Notes: generated by a model not told the origin, from the letters alone. 64,000 nt of DNA from Megamerina dolium (GCA_963854835.1 OY978530.1:7148854-7212853); one strand, 5' to 3'. Shown: positions 10,047 to 20,229, counted from the first letter of the stretch. Program-made: numbers and translations.

Positions 10047-13000
10047 GGTGGTCTGGTGGTCTGGTGGTGTTTTCGCAAGGTAACGTGTCTAACTGCCTCA
10101 ACCAGGTGGGGCTAGCGCAATCCTTGTTGAACTCACTGGCTGTCATGTAGTTTGATCTGAGCGCTATGTGATGATACCTTTATTTGTTAATGAGGGGTAG
10201 TCATATAGCTTGCTCTGCTTACTCTGTGATGGCGCTTTCATTATTATTAATGGGGGCCCTCCATGTGGCGACCACCGGGCAACGTCTTCCTGGCACCCGC
10301 TGGGAGGCGGCTGAAGTGAGTGGCGAAAATCTCCTCGGTTAGAGGTTGTGCGTTGGGTTTGGGACCCGCCACATAAAAAACCCCCCCAATGAAAAAAACA
10401 AATATGCCTCGGAGAAGGACTACCGTTTTTGTTGATGACCCCCGCAAACGAAAAAAGGACCACGATTTACGGATATGCACCTGGAATGTCCGATCCCTTT
10501 ATAGGGAGGGTGCCTCTATCCAGCTGGTTGATGTCCTCGAAAAATACAGAGCTGACATCACCGCTCTCCAGGAAATGCGATGGACAGGACAGGGCTGCTC
10601 CAAAAGAGCGTCCTGTGACATCTACTACAGTTGCCATGCTGAAAGGCACGAATTAGGATGTGGATTTTTGGTCAGCAAGAGACTACGACATCTTGTCTCG
10701 CAGTTCACGCCTGTGAATGAACGGCTGGCCACAATCCGCATCAAGGCAAAATTTTTCAACATCAGCCTTATATGTGCCCACGCTCCGACGGATGAGAAGG
10801 ACAATGTGACCAAGGAGAGCTTCTTTCAGCGCCTCGAAGAAGCTTATGACCGCTGCCCCCGCCACGATATCAAAATCGTGCTTGGCGACTTTAATGCCAG
10901 GGTGGGCAAGGAAGGTACCTTTGGTCCAACTGTCGGAAAATTCAGCCTCCACCAAAACACCTCCGATAACGGAATAAGGCTGATCGACTTCGCCGCAGCA
11001 CGAAACATGGTAATTGGTGGTACCAGATTCCAGCATCTCGACATCCACAAAGCGACATGGCTGTCTCCAGATCATCGTACAAGAAACCAAATTGATCATG
11101 TGTTGATTGACGGAAGGCATGCTTCCAGTGTGATGGACGTGAAATCGATCCGTGGTGCCAACATCGACTCGGATCACTACCTTGTTGCAGCTAAGGTGCG
11201 CACACGCTTATGTGTCGCAAATAACAAGAGAAGTCCCACACAGAGAAAGCTCGACGTCAGTAAGCTGCGATCACCAGAGACAGCAGATGCATTTTCCACT
11301 CGACTATCGGATCTGCTTATGCAGAACACTCCCCCACTTGATGATACATGCGCACGGTGGACACATATATCCCACTCCATGACTACTGCTGCCGAGGAGG
11401 TAATCGGTTACTACCGGCCTCTGAGGAATGAGTGGTATGATCAGGAGTGTCGCGACGCTACCGCAGAGAAAGACGCCGCCTACAGAAAAACCCTGCGTGC
11501 AGGCGTAACGCGAGCTGTTAAGGAGCTGTATAGAGAGAAAAGGAGTGCAGAGAGACGTCTTTTCAGGCGCAAGAAGAGGGAGTTGGAAAGACGCGAGTGT
11601 GAGGAGATAGAGATGTGTACCGACAAGAATGAGACTCGAAAATTCTTCGAGAACATCAAGCGCCTGAGTGGAGGTTTAAATCCCGGAGCCTCTTCTTGTC
11701 GTGATGGAAATGGGAATCTGGTTACGGATGTCCAGAGTGTACTGAGCCTATGGAGGGAACACTTCTCCACGTTACTGAATGGCGATGCTACGAACAATTC
11801 CGCCAGTGGAGGAGAATGCCCGATAACCCCAATTACAGATGATGGTGTTGATGTTCCACCACCCGACTATGACGAGGTTGAAACGGCCATTTTAAGGCTG
11901 AAGAACAACAAAGCTGCAGGTGCTGATGGCCTGCCTGCCGAGTTGTTTAAGACCGGAGGCGATGAGCTGCTCACCCGCATGCACCAGCTCATAAGCAGAA
12001 TATGGTCGGATGAAAGCATGCCTGATGATTGGAGGCTCAGTGTTCTCTGTCCTGTACATAAAAAAGGAGACCCCACAATTTGCGCCAACTACCGTGGAAT
12101 AAGTCTCCTGAGCATCGCGTACAAGGTTCTATCGAGCGTACTCTGTGAAAGATTGAAGCCTATGCTCAGCAACCTGATTGGACCTTATCAGTGTGGCTTC
12201 AGACCTGGTAAATCCACCATCGACCAGATTTTCACACTGCGCCAAATCCTGGAGAAGACCCAAGAAAAACAGATCGACACACACCACCTATTTGTTGATT
12301 ATAAAGCCGCTTTCGATAGTCCGGTAAGGGATTACCTCTACGCAACAATGTCTGAGTTCGGTATTCCTGCAAAGCTCATTCGACTTTGTAGAATGACACT
12401 GCATAACTCCCGTTGTGCAGTGAAAATTGGGAAGGACCTCTCCGCACCGTTTAATACCGAACGGGGTTTCAGACAAGGTGATTCGTTATCGTGCGACTTC
12501 TTCAATCTTATTATGGAGAAAATAATACGAGCTGCTGATCTACGACATAATGGCACTATCTTCAACAAAAGTGTCATGCTGTTAGCGTATGCCGACGATA
12601 TTGACATAATCGGCATGAACACGCGAGCAGTCAGTGCAGCATTCTCAGAGTTGGAAAGAGAGTCGCGTCGGATGGGTCTCACGGTGAACGAGGGCAAGAC
12701 GAAGTATCTAGTGTCAACAAACAAAGAGTCCCGGCGTCTTGGACAGCACGTCACTGTTGACAACTACGCTTTTGAAGTAGTAAGGGACTTTGTCTATCTT
12801 GGAACCAGCATTAACAGCAGTAATGACGTCAGCTTGGAGATCATGCGTAGGATAACTCTTGCTAACAGGTGTTACTTTGGGCTGAGTAAGCAATTGAGAA
12901 GTCGAGCCCTCTCTCGAAGAACGAAAACTACACTCTACAAGTCTCTCATCATGCCTGTCCTAACATATGGCGCTGAAGCCTGGACAATTTCCACCTCGGA

Positions 13001-13170
13001 TGAGCGAATACTTGGAGTTTTCGAGAGAAAAGTCCTACGCAAGATCTTTGGACGCTTGGAATTTCTAACTGGCGCCAGCTAGCGAAGAACAGAGATGGCT
13101 GGCGAAGCATGTTATTTTCGGCCTAAATCGATATTCGGTTGTTATGGCCACATAAGTAAGTAAGTAAGTA
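10047..13170 (+). mobile_element. Full-length RTE-type LINE (RTE copy 2)
   Basis: The element is bounded by perfect 12-bp duplications. It begins with a GGTGGTCT-type repeat, has a 342-bp leader, one 897-codon ORF and a short 3' UTR, and ends in (TAAG)n at 13153-13170. Compared with RTE copies 3 and 4, about 250 bp are missing near 13053, which removes the protein's C-terminus. It sits in the Gag gene of the minus-strand gypsy-type element. It is the only copy in the window that keeps its 5' end intact. Confidence 0.92.
10389..13082 (+). CDS. RTE LINE endonuclease/reverse transcriptase, 897 aa
   Basis: One uninterrupted frame. Residues about 28-250 form an APE-type endonuclease: C-T-W-N-V-R-S-L, L-Q-E-M-R-W (Glu), L-G-D-F-N-A-R-V-G (Asp, Asn), N-Q-I-D-H-V and S-D-H-Y-L-V (Asp-His). 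Residues about 480-780 form the reverse transcriptase: N-Y-R-G-I-S-L-L-S, F-V-D-Y-K-A-A-F-D-S, F-R-Q-G-D-S-L-S and the catalytic L-A-Y-A-D-D. The enzyme would nick target DNA and copy the element's RNA there. The RTE assignment rests on the single ORF, the tetranucleotide tail and the R-W-L-G-H-V / R-G-R-P C-terminal block visible in RTE copy 3. That block is deleted here, and the frame ends ten codons later (L-E-F-L-T-G-A-S). Start: first ATG at 10389; another in-frame ATG is at 10404. Confidence 0.92.
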   Translation: MKKTNMPRRRTTVFVDDPRKRKKDHDLRICTWNVRSLYREGASIQLVDVLEKYRADITALQEMRWTGQGCSKRASCDIYYSCHAERHELGCGFLVSKRLRHLVSQFTPVNERLATIRIKAKFFNISLICAHAPTDEKDNVTKESFFQRLEEAYDRCPRHDIKIVLGDFNARVGKEGTFGPTVGKFSLHQNTSDNGIRLIDFAAARNMVIGGTRFQHLDIHKATWLSPDHRTRNQIDHVLIDGRHASSVMDVKSIRGANIDSDHYLVAAKVRTRLCVANNKRSPTQRKLDVSKLRSPETADAFSTRLSDLLMQNTPPLDDTCARWTHISHSMTTAAEEVIGYYRPLRNEWYDQECRDATAEKDAAYRKTLRAGVTRAVKELYREKRSAERRLFRRKKRELERRECEEIEMCTDKNETRKFFENIKRLSGGLNPGASSCRDGNGNLVTDVQSVLSLWREHFSTLLNGDATNNSASGGECPITPITDDGVDVPPPDYDEVETAILRLKNNKAAGADGLPAELFKTGGDELLTRMHQLISRIWSDESMPDDWRLSVLCPVHKKGDPTICANYRGISLLSIAYKVLSSVLCERLKPMLSNLIGPYQCGFRPGKSTIDQIFTLRQILEKTQEKQIDTHHLFVDYKAAFDSPVRDYLYATMSEFGIPAKLIRLCRMTLHNSRCAVKIGKDLSAPFNTERGFRQGDSLSCDFFNLIMEKIIRAADLRHNGTIFNKSVMLLAYADDIDIIGMNTRAVSAAFSELERESRRMGLTVNEGKTKYLVSTNKESRRLGQHVTVDNYAFEVVRDFVYLGTSINSSNDVSLEIMRRITLANRCYFGLSKQLRSRALSRRTKTTLYKSLIMPVLTYGAEAWTISTSDERILGVFERKVLRKIFGRLEFLTGAS

Positions 13171-13182
13171 ATCATTCATTGT

Positions 13183-13874
13183 ACTGAATTGGCCTGATTC
13201 CATTATAAGTTTTACTTTCTGATTAGTACAATTTTTGATAATTGCACGGACGGCGTTGCTTGTAGCGTATTTTTCTGCCAGTGTGAGCGTTAGTCCATTT
13301 GTAATGTATGCTCTCTGGTGGCTTTTTGTTAGTTCCTTCACTTCCTTGACATAAATACTAGCTGTTTTATTATTTTGCTTTATATTCATTAACTTAGCTG
13401 AAATTACTTCAACTGATTCTCCTTTGACTGATGATTTTAATTTTGTTATTATTTCGCCTAATGTTTGTTCATTACCTGTAATTAAATTTCGTGCTGAGTT
13501 TTTTAATTTTGACTTTACTAGATTTACAGCTATCAAATCATGTCCTTCTTTTATTGTTTCTACTAGACTTAGTGCGTCTAGAAAAGCTTGTAAATGATTG
13601 GGTTGACCAACGAAATCTGGTATTAATTTCGATGCTATACCCAGGAATTCAACTATTGTTTGAGGCATTTTTAGGTTTTCGTTTTCTACTTTGTTTTCTT
13701 CTTTTGACTCACTACCTGAGGGTTCATGTACTTCGAATTTTATTTCTTTATCTAGGGCTACTTCTACTTGTAAGTCAATTCCCCTGTATGCAGCTACCTT
13801 AAGTATTTTGTCTCTCAAATTCCAATAAATTTTATTTGCCTCTTTCTTATGTTCCTGAGTCAGTTAGTCATGTA
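13183..13874 (-). pseudogene. Gag main domain of the 412/mdg1-like element
   Basis: An open minus-strand frame of about 230 codons (13183-13818 and upstream) shows the helical capsid-like region of gypsy Gag: F-L-G-I-A-S-K-L-I-P-D-F-V-G, then L-Q-A-F-L-D-A-L and L-I-A-V-N-L-V-K-S-K-L. The listed first residue at 13818 is TTG, so it is not the true start. The frame remains open to about 13866 and then meets a stop in the duplication left by the RTE fragment. An ATG at 14692-14694, in a frame offset by one base, is the likely original start; the RTE fragment landed on it. The frame runs on into 9759-10046. Confidence 0.85.
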
Positions 13875-14683
13875 CTTACTTACTTATGTGGCCATAACAA
13901 CCGAATATCGATTTAGGCCGAAAATAACATGCTTCGCCAGCCATCTCTGTTCTTCGGTAGCTGGCGCCAGTTAGAAATTCCAAGCGCCGTCAGGTTCTCC
14001 AGTACTTGGTCTTTCCACTGGAGGTTTGGTCTTCCTCTTCTGCGTCGTCCTCCAGCAGGTTCCGAATATAACACCTTCTCAGCTGGAGCGTGTTCTTCCA
14101 TTCGCTCGACATGACCTAGCCAGCGCAGCCGCTGGATTTTGATGCCCTTTACTGTGTCAATATCGGCATACAGCTCGTACGGCTCATGGTTGTACCTTAT
14201 TCGGTACTCGCCACCAACGCAAATAGGTCCAAAGATCCTGCGTAGGACTTTTCTCTCGAAAACCCCAAGCATTCGCTCATCCGAGGTGGTAATTGTCCAG
14301 GCTTCAGCGCCATATGTTAGGACAGGCATGATGAGAGACTTGCTGGTTCCAAGATAGACAAAGTCCCTTACTACTTCAAAAGCGTAGTTGTCAACAGTGA
14401 CGTGCTGTCCAAGACGCCGGGACTCTTTGTTTGTTGACAATAGATACTTCGTCCTTCCCTCGTTCACCGTGAGACCCATCCGACGCGACTCTCTTTCCAA
14501 CTCTGAGAATGCTGCACTGACTGCTCGCGTGTTCATGCCGATTATGTCAATATCGTCGGCATACGCTAACAGCATGACACTTTTGTTGAAGATAGTGCCA
14601 TTATGTCGTAGATCAGCAGCTCGTATTATTTTCTCCATAATAAGATTGAAGAAGTCGCACGATAACGAATCACCTTGTTAGTT
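13875..14683 (-). mobile_element. 5'-truncated RTE LINE (RTE copy 3)
   Basis: The insertion lies between 13-bp duplications (13862-13874 and 14684-14696, one mismatch). The TAAG tail is at 13875-13885 on the minus strand, and the 5' truncation is inside the RT at about 14683 (G-D-S-L-S region). A further internal loss of about 43 codons follows the Y-L-G-T-S residues. It landed at the start of Gag of the gypsy-type element. Confidence 0.9.
13913..14638 (-). pseudogene. RTE LINE RT C-terminal part with intact tail
   Basis: 241 codons of the RTE protein: the L-A-Y-A-D-D box near the start, then the thumb, and the full C-terminal region that RTE copy 2 lacks (R-W-L-G-H-V-E-R-M, R-R-R-R-G-R-P, D-G-W-R-S-M-L-F-S-A stop). 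It is useful as the in-window reference for the missing end of the full-length copy. An in-frame deletion removes the segment between the Y-L-G-T-S and K-S-L-I-M-P residues. There is no start of its own, so it is a dead fragment. Confidence 0.88.
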
Positions 14684-14929
14684 AGTTAGCCATGTAGTCA
14701 GTATAAATAAATATCTGGTAATTGTGTCTTTTGAAATACTAATTTTTTTATTAAGACATTTATATGATTTGTTAAAAATTTATTTTTGAGCTTCTATTAC
14801 ATTCAATATTTGTTTCCATTTAATTTCCATTTTTTATTAAAATACATGTTAAAATATGCTTATTCTAACACTTTTTGTCTTTCTTTTTTATTTTATTTTA
14901 ATTTGATCTGTTTCCATTTTTTTTTGTAT

Positions 14930-15169
14930 TTAAAAAAAATATTCTTGGTTCAATTTATTTTCTGAAATTTGTTGCATGGTTTGAGCTCTTGCAATGTACT
15001 TCTTTTTTAATTGCTTTTGGTGAATTTTGTACATTGCAATTAAGAACTCAAATATCATGAACGTAGCTTTTATTATTAGTAGTATTCCAATGTTTGCATT
15101 TTCTTTTATTTGCAATTCATTGATTACATTTGCACTGGGGTTTTTGACTTTTGATTGCGTCTTTCCCAT
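14930..15169 (-). CDS. Small leader ORF (MGKTQSK..., 79 aa) of the gypsy-type element
   Basis: An uninterrupted 79-codon ORF starts at ATG 15167-15169 and lies between the 5' LTR side and Gag. The N-terminal M-G-K-T-Q-S-K places a glycine at position 2 with nearby lysines, a plausible myristoylation context. A hydrophobic segment (about residues 26-45, I-G-I-L-L-I-I-K...F-L-I-A-M-Y) is followed by a basic stretch (K-Q-L-K-K-K-Y). A membrane-anchored peptide is the simplest reading. I do not know its function; it may be an accessory protein of this lineage. Confidence 0.6.
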   Translation of the reverse strand: MGKTQSKVKNPSANVINELQIKENANIGILLIIKATFMIFEFLIAMYKIHQKQLKKKYIARAQTMQQISENKLNQEYFF

Positions 15170-15354
15170 TTGTGCTTTATTGAATTTATTTAAAAAAGAA
15201 TGTGTTCTGAAAATATATATATTTAACAGATTAATGAAAATGTTTTTTAATGTATTTAAATGCTTGAGGGTAACAGCGAAATTCGCCACAGTTACCACTT
15301 GATGGAGATGCCCACTGTAACAGGGCACTCTCTTTTTAAAAATATATATATAAA

Positions 15355-15604
15355 TTATTTTTTATGTTGTTTCCGCTGTTTGTTTAAGTTGTCTAGTTCT
15401 TGTTGCAGGATTTCCGCTGTCTCCCATGCTGGTGGAGGATTCGTTGACAGCTGCCGATGTAGATGCGTAAGTTGTCTTCTTAATCGGGCTTACTGCCCGC
15501 CTCGCCTCTTTGGTGGTTTTTGTGTGGCTGGAATCCTTGTCAGTTTTTCTTCTTTTATCTTTTGTTGCCGGCTTCTATACTCTTCCAGAGTAAGCCGTTT
15601 TGGT
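15355..15604 (-). pseudogene. Leader ORF of the gypsy-type element, 3' block
   Basis: The minus-strand frame continues from 20553-20525 across the LOA insertion and runs through this block, rich in K, R, Q and E (K-R-L-T-L-E-E-Y region at the junction), as far as TAA 15355-15357. One in-frame TAA is at 15490-15492. The composition suggests a basic coiled-coil peptide of roughly 100 residues. The frame is preserved across the duplication, which supports both the ORF and the insertion model. Function unknown. Confidence 0.5.
15591..15604. repeat. Left 14-bp target-site duplication of the LOA-type LINE
   Basis: TAAGCCGTTTTGGT here equals 20511-20524 exactly. Outside it, the gypsy-type leader sequence resumes. 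Confidence 0.93.
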
Positions 15605-15741
15605 TTGCAAAAGGCAAAATCGCTGTACGCGAAAATGCACGTTCATCTGGACTTGCGTCCAAACGGCAACGCTAGCAAGAAAAGCAGCTGTCTAAGCCAA
15701 AAAAGGCGAAAACTTCGGCTTCGGCCACATTCAACATCCAA

Positions 15742-16534
15742 GCACGATCCTTCAGTGACGTGGCAAAGGACCACCTTATCCTTGCCGTCACTGAAAGGAA
15801 CCATGAAGATGGAGCACTGTCATTCTGGCAATGGCGCCTAGTGGAGATAAGTCTCCTTAGGATATACAGGGATATCCTGGCGAGGAACCCTGGCCCGGTT
15901 GTTTGCTGCAGAGATGTCGGATGGCATCAAGGACGCATCAATCTAATGTCCTGCGCGGACCAGCGATCGGCAGATCTCTTTAGAGAGGCCATCGCGAATG
16001 TTGGGGAGATTTGGCCCAACGCTCGGCTTGAGGCCGTTCCTAGGGACTAAATCCCCAATAGACCCAGGTCACGCGCCTGGATTCTAGCAGAGCCGTCAGA
16101 TCCTAAGGAAATCTTGGATCATATGCGTCTCGCAAATCCATCCCTTCCCAGATGATTGGAGGGTTGTGAAGGTGGGAGAGGACAAGGAGAACTCAAGACA
16201 GGTCGTTGTGATCTTAAATGAGCAATCCTTGACACCTCTCGCTAAACAGAAGGGGGTGATAAGCTATGGCTTCGCCCTGAAAGTCTATGCAAAAGACTCA
16301 GGAAAAGTGGATCCAAAACCAGGGGATACGAATGTAAGTTCGGCCCCGGTTGAGAACATGTCATGTGACGGGGACAGCGATACGCTGCCAACGTCTGAGA
16401 TGTTTGGCGACCTCTTCCGAGATGTGGAAGTTAGAACAGCGGATGAGGACGAATTATTAAGCTGTGACGTCGAGGACACCGATACGAGGGTGACCGAGGC
16501 GTCTATATTAAATATTGCAAAGAAAGATGCTTAG
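15742..16534 (+). pseudogene. LOA-type LINE ORF1 (DUF4780-like)
   Basis: From about 15760 the frame reads V-A-K-D-H-L-I-L-A-V-T-E-R and then L-S-F-W-Q-W-R-L-V-E, the pattern I associate with the DUF4780 domain found in insect LINE ORF1 proteins. A stop at 16048-16050 and a frameshift near 16150 separate it from the acidic C-terminal part (16166-16534), which ends in D-E-D-E-L-L...A-K-K-D-A. The stop codon at 16532-16534 overlaps the ORF2 start at 16527. Such ORF1 proteins bind the element RNA. The family name is from memory of the motif, not from a search. Confidence 0.65.
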
Positions 16535-17582
16535 GGTGGTCCAGATTAATCTGCACCACTCTAAAGCAGCTTCCGCTGCTCTCGTCCTTCGGCTAAGCGA
16601 TAAAGCGAGGGACATCTTTTTAATTCAGGAACTGTGGGTCCTGGATGATAAGGTGCGCGGACTAATTATGGACTCTACTATGCTCAAAACGTAGGTAATC
16701 CTCGATCATATATTTTAGTGAAGAAATGCTACAAAGCATTCCTACTCTCTGATTACAGCGACAAGGATACTGTGACCATTGCGCTAGATCATCAATCCCA
16801 TATATATTGGCTGATGTCGGCGTACATGGCTCACGACCACACTGAGCCCCCACCTCACCCTATAATAAGGAAGGCAGTTCGGGAGGCGGAGAAATGCGAG
16901 GCGAATCTGGTGATGGGAGCCGATGCCAACGCACACCATTATATCTGGGGCAGCTCAGATAACAACGAACGAGGTGAGTCACTTTTTGAATATATTATTA
17001 GTTCTAACTTGACTGTCGCAAATATGGGTACAGAACCTACCTTTATTACCTGCAACAGGGACGAGGTTTTAGATATAACCCTTACAAACGATTCTTCGGA
17101 CTGTCTAGTTGGGGAACGGAGGGTTGACAAAGAACACTCTTTCTTGGATCATAGGTATATTAGCTTTAGCCTTGATATAAGGCCACAAAAGCAGACACCA
17201 TCTCTAAATAGGAAACGCACAAATTGGGATAAGTAAAGGGCCACCCTGAATAAATCCCTCACTCACATGGCTCCCTCAAGCATGCAGAATGAGGAGCAGT
17301 TTGAGGCCGCTGTTCATTAAATTACAGAAGCTTGCAGGAAAGCTACTGTAGCGTCCTGTCCAATTAGAAGGACTACAAAAAAGAAGAGAACTCCGTGGTG
17401 GTCGGTAGAGATCATCACTCTAAGGAAGGAGTGTCGACAGCAATTCAACCGAGCCAAAATCACTAATCAATGGCAACCCTATAAGGAGAGCTTGCGAGAG
17501 TTTAAAAAGGCGATAAGGAAAGCAAAAAGGTCATCATGGAATGACTTTTGCATTAACATAGAGGAAATTTCAGAGTCAAGCC
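16527..17582 (+). pseudogene. LOA-type LINE ORF2: endonuclease domain and linker
   Basis: ORF2 opens at ATG 16527 (M-L-R-V-V-Q-I-N-L-H-H-S-K), overlapping the end of ORF1, and is lost at a TAG near 16693. After a frameshift, 16718-17236 carries the rest of the APE-like endonuclease: M-G-A-D-A-N-A-H-H-Y-I-W-G, L-D-I-T-L-T and S-F-L-D-H-R-Y-I-S-F. A stop at 17234-17236 ends it (N-W-D-K). The following linker, rich in K/R, is out of frame and forms the left arm of the internal inverted duplication. Confidence 0.82.
17047..17582 (+). repeat. Left arm of a 536-bp inverted duplication
   Basis: Position x here pairs with 35334 minus x in 17752-18287, with equal arm length and only occasional mismatches (for example CATTAACATAGAG versus CATTAACGTAGAG). 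A 169-bp single-copy spacer (17583-17751) lies between the arms and continues the ORF2 linker. Confidence 0.93.
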
Positions 17583-17751
17583 GCCTACGAAAGATTCTCG
17601 CAACGAATCCAGTTACACCCAGCTTCATTATGAAAGGAGATAGATGGTGATTGGACTACTTCAAGTCTGGAAACCCTCCGGGTACTAATTGATACCTATT
17701 TTCCGGGCTGTTTGGAGGATAGCCCTGGCCGAACTCCAAATGTTAATCCTA

Positions 17752-18287
17752 GGCTTGACTCTGAAATTTCCTCTACGTTAATGCAAAAGTCATTCCATGA
17801 TGACCTTTTTGCTTTCCTTATCGCCTTTTTAAACTCTCGCAAGCTCTCCTTATAGGGTTGCCATTGATTAGTGATTTTGGCTCGGTTGAATTGCTGTCGA
17901 CACTCCTTCCTTAGAGTGATGATCTCTACCGACCACCACGGAGTTCTCTTCTTTTTTGTAGTCCTTCTAATTGGACAGGACGCTACAGTAGCTTTCCTGC
18001 AAGCTTCTGTAATTTAATGAACAGCGGCCTCAAACTGCTCCTCATTCTGCATGCTTGAGGGAGCCATGTGAGTGAGGGATTTATTCAGGGTGGCCCTTTA
18101 CTTATCCCAATTTGTGCGTTTCCTATTTAGAGATGGTGTCTGCTTTTGTGGCCTTATATCAAGGCTAAAGCTAATATACCTATGATCCAAGAAAGAGTGT
18201 TCTTTGTCAACCCTCCGTTCCCCAACTAGACAGTCCGAAGAATCGTTTGTAAGGGTTATATCTAAAACCTCGTCCCTGTTGCAGGTA
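17752..18287 (-). repeat. Right arm of the inverted duplication, inserted into ORF2
   Basis: Reverse copy of the endonuclease end plus linker. It splits the linker from the RT and has no role of its own. After 18287 the ORF2 sequence resumes towards the P-G-P-D-G motif of the RT. Confidence 0.93.
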
Positions 18288-18290
18288 CGA

Positions 18291-19177
18291 CGTTTCGCAC
18301 AAAATAATCAATAAAACAAAGATTAATTTGGCGATAAATAATTTTAAACCATTCAATTCACCAGGACCTGATGGAATTCTACCCGCTGATATGCAGAAGT
18401 GTGCGGATCTTCTAACACCTTGGTTGGAGGTAATCTCTCTGCATGCCTAAGGCTATGCTATGTCCCCAAGACATGGCTACAAGTTAACGTGGTGTTTATC
18501 CCCAAAGGCGGAAAAACGTCCCACTCAAAGCCAAGTGATTTCAGACCTATAAGTCTATCATCCATCTTAATGAAAACCCTTGAAAGACCACTTGATGTGT
18601 GTGATGTGTTAGGGGCTCTATAGATACTAAAAATATATCTTCATTGCAACATGCATATAACAAAGGCAAGTCCGTTGAGACAGCCCTTCACTCACTTGTG
18701 CAAAAGATCGAAACCTCTTTGCACTGCAAAGAATATAGCTTGGTAACCTTTTTAGATATTGAGAAAGCCTTCAATAACATAAACCCAGAAGCAATCGAAA
18801 ACTCTCTTGCTATGCTTAAGGTGGGTGAACCTATTATTAGATTCATTAGTCTGTTGCTAAAGCAAAGAGTGATAAACTCAAAATTGGGTACCTCATGCGT
18901 TAGTAGATTTGTGATTAAGGGCACCCCTCAAGGGGGTGTGCTGTCGTTTTTTTTGTGGAACTTAACCATCAATGAAGTTCTCATATCTTTACAGGCCACG
19001 GGATGCAAAGCGGTGGCTTATGCAGATGATGTGGCACTTGTGGCATCGGGGAAATATTTAAATACACTCACCGAAGTGATGAACCATGCCTTATCAATCC
19101 TGTCCAAATGTTCTTCAAAGTCTGGTCTGGCCATCAACCCTGCCAAAACTGAGATAGTCCTCTTAGAAAGCATATAA
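18291..19177 (+). pseudogene. LOA-type LINE reverse transcriptase
   Basis: RT motifs appear in order over two frames. N-S-P-G-P-D-G-I-L-P lies near 18358. After a frame change come F-R-P-I-S-L-S-S (18540), Q-H-A-Y-N-K-G-K-S-V-E-T-A (18645), F-L-D-I-E-K-A-F-N-N-I, G-T-P-Q-G-G-V-L-S and the catalytic A-Y-A-D-D-V-A-L (19018-19041). The frame 18644-19177 is open through the palm. A frameshift at 19177 moves the thumb to another frame (Y-L-G-I-T-L-D-R-K-L-S-W near 19245). Confidence 0.85.
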
Positions 19178-19739
19178 TACCTATTTTTACCTTACCTAGA
19201 ATTGGGAGAACTAGTCTAAAGCTAACTGAACAGGCGAAATACTTGGGTATAACTTTAGATAGGAAACTAAGTTGGAAACCAAACACGATGGAAAGGGTTC
19301 GTAAAGCAACTGCAGCACTCTATTCCTGTGAGAAAGCCATAGGTAAAAGATGGGGGATGAGTCCTACAATCGTATCATAGCTATACTCTGCGGTCTTGAG
19401 ACCAATTCTTTTTTACGGTGTGATAGTCTGGTAAGAATCCTTAAATAAGGAGGTACACAGACGGCTAATAGACAAGGTTCAAAGGACGTCTGCGGTGGTG
19501 ACAACAGGTGCGCTAAGAACCACCCCGTCAAAAGCACTCTACTCGCTATTGCATCTACATCTCGTAGCTTTATTTGGCAAGCAGAAAGCACTTATATCAG
19601 CAATCAGGCTAAATATAGCTTCACGCTGGGCTCAACTAGGATACGGACATTCAAGTATCCTGGGGGAGTGCACTACAATTCCGAATGCCATCGACTGTAC
19701 CATACCCATACCATGCTTGGACAATTGATTCTCAACTCA

Positions 19740-20229
19740 TATACCGTCAAGGGAAGAGTGGAATAGGGGTATTATCAACGAAACTGGAGTTCAATCGGTA
19801 CAATTGTACACAGATGGCTCCAAATTGGAGGGAAGGGTAGGAGGTGACGTCTTTGCTGATTTCTTACGTGTTAAGCTTAGGTTCCGATTACCCGACTTTT
19901 GCAGTGTTTTTCAAGCTAAGATTATGGCTATAAAGGAGGCTGCAACGTGGCTTCGCTGTAATATAATATCTTTCAAAGATGTTTATATCTACACCGACAG
20001 TCAAGCCGCTATTAAATCTCTCACAGGAACGTTCGCTAAATCGGCACTTGCCCTTAAATGCCGCTCAGCTCTTAACGAGCTAGCGGAACACTACAATGTA
20101 CACATTGTATGGGTACCGGGGCATAGGGACATTCCAGGGAACTGTAAAGCAAATGAATTGGCGAGATCGAGCACTAGGTTGTCAGAGATCTATCCATCTC
20201 ATCAAGCCGGAATTCCGCTTGCAACATGA
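19740..20229 (+). pseudogene. LOA-type LINE RNase H domain
   Basis: The open frame from 19804 begins with Y-T-D-G-S-K (first Asp), has Y-T-D-S-Q-A-A-I-K-S-L (third acidic site) and W-V-P-G-H-R-D-I-P-G-N with E-L-A at the end. The usual second acidic residue is replaced by lysine (F-Q-A-K-I-M-A-I, about 19910-19930), so the domain should be inactive even if translated. The downstream tail to 20510 is broken by stops. Confidence 0.85.
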
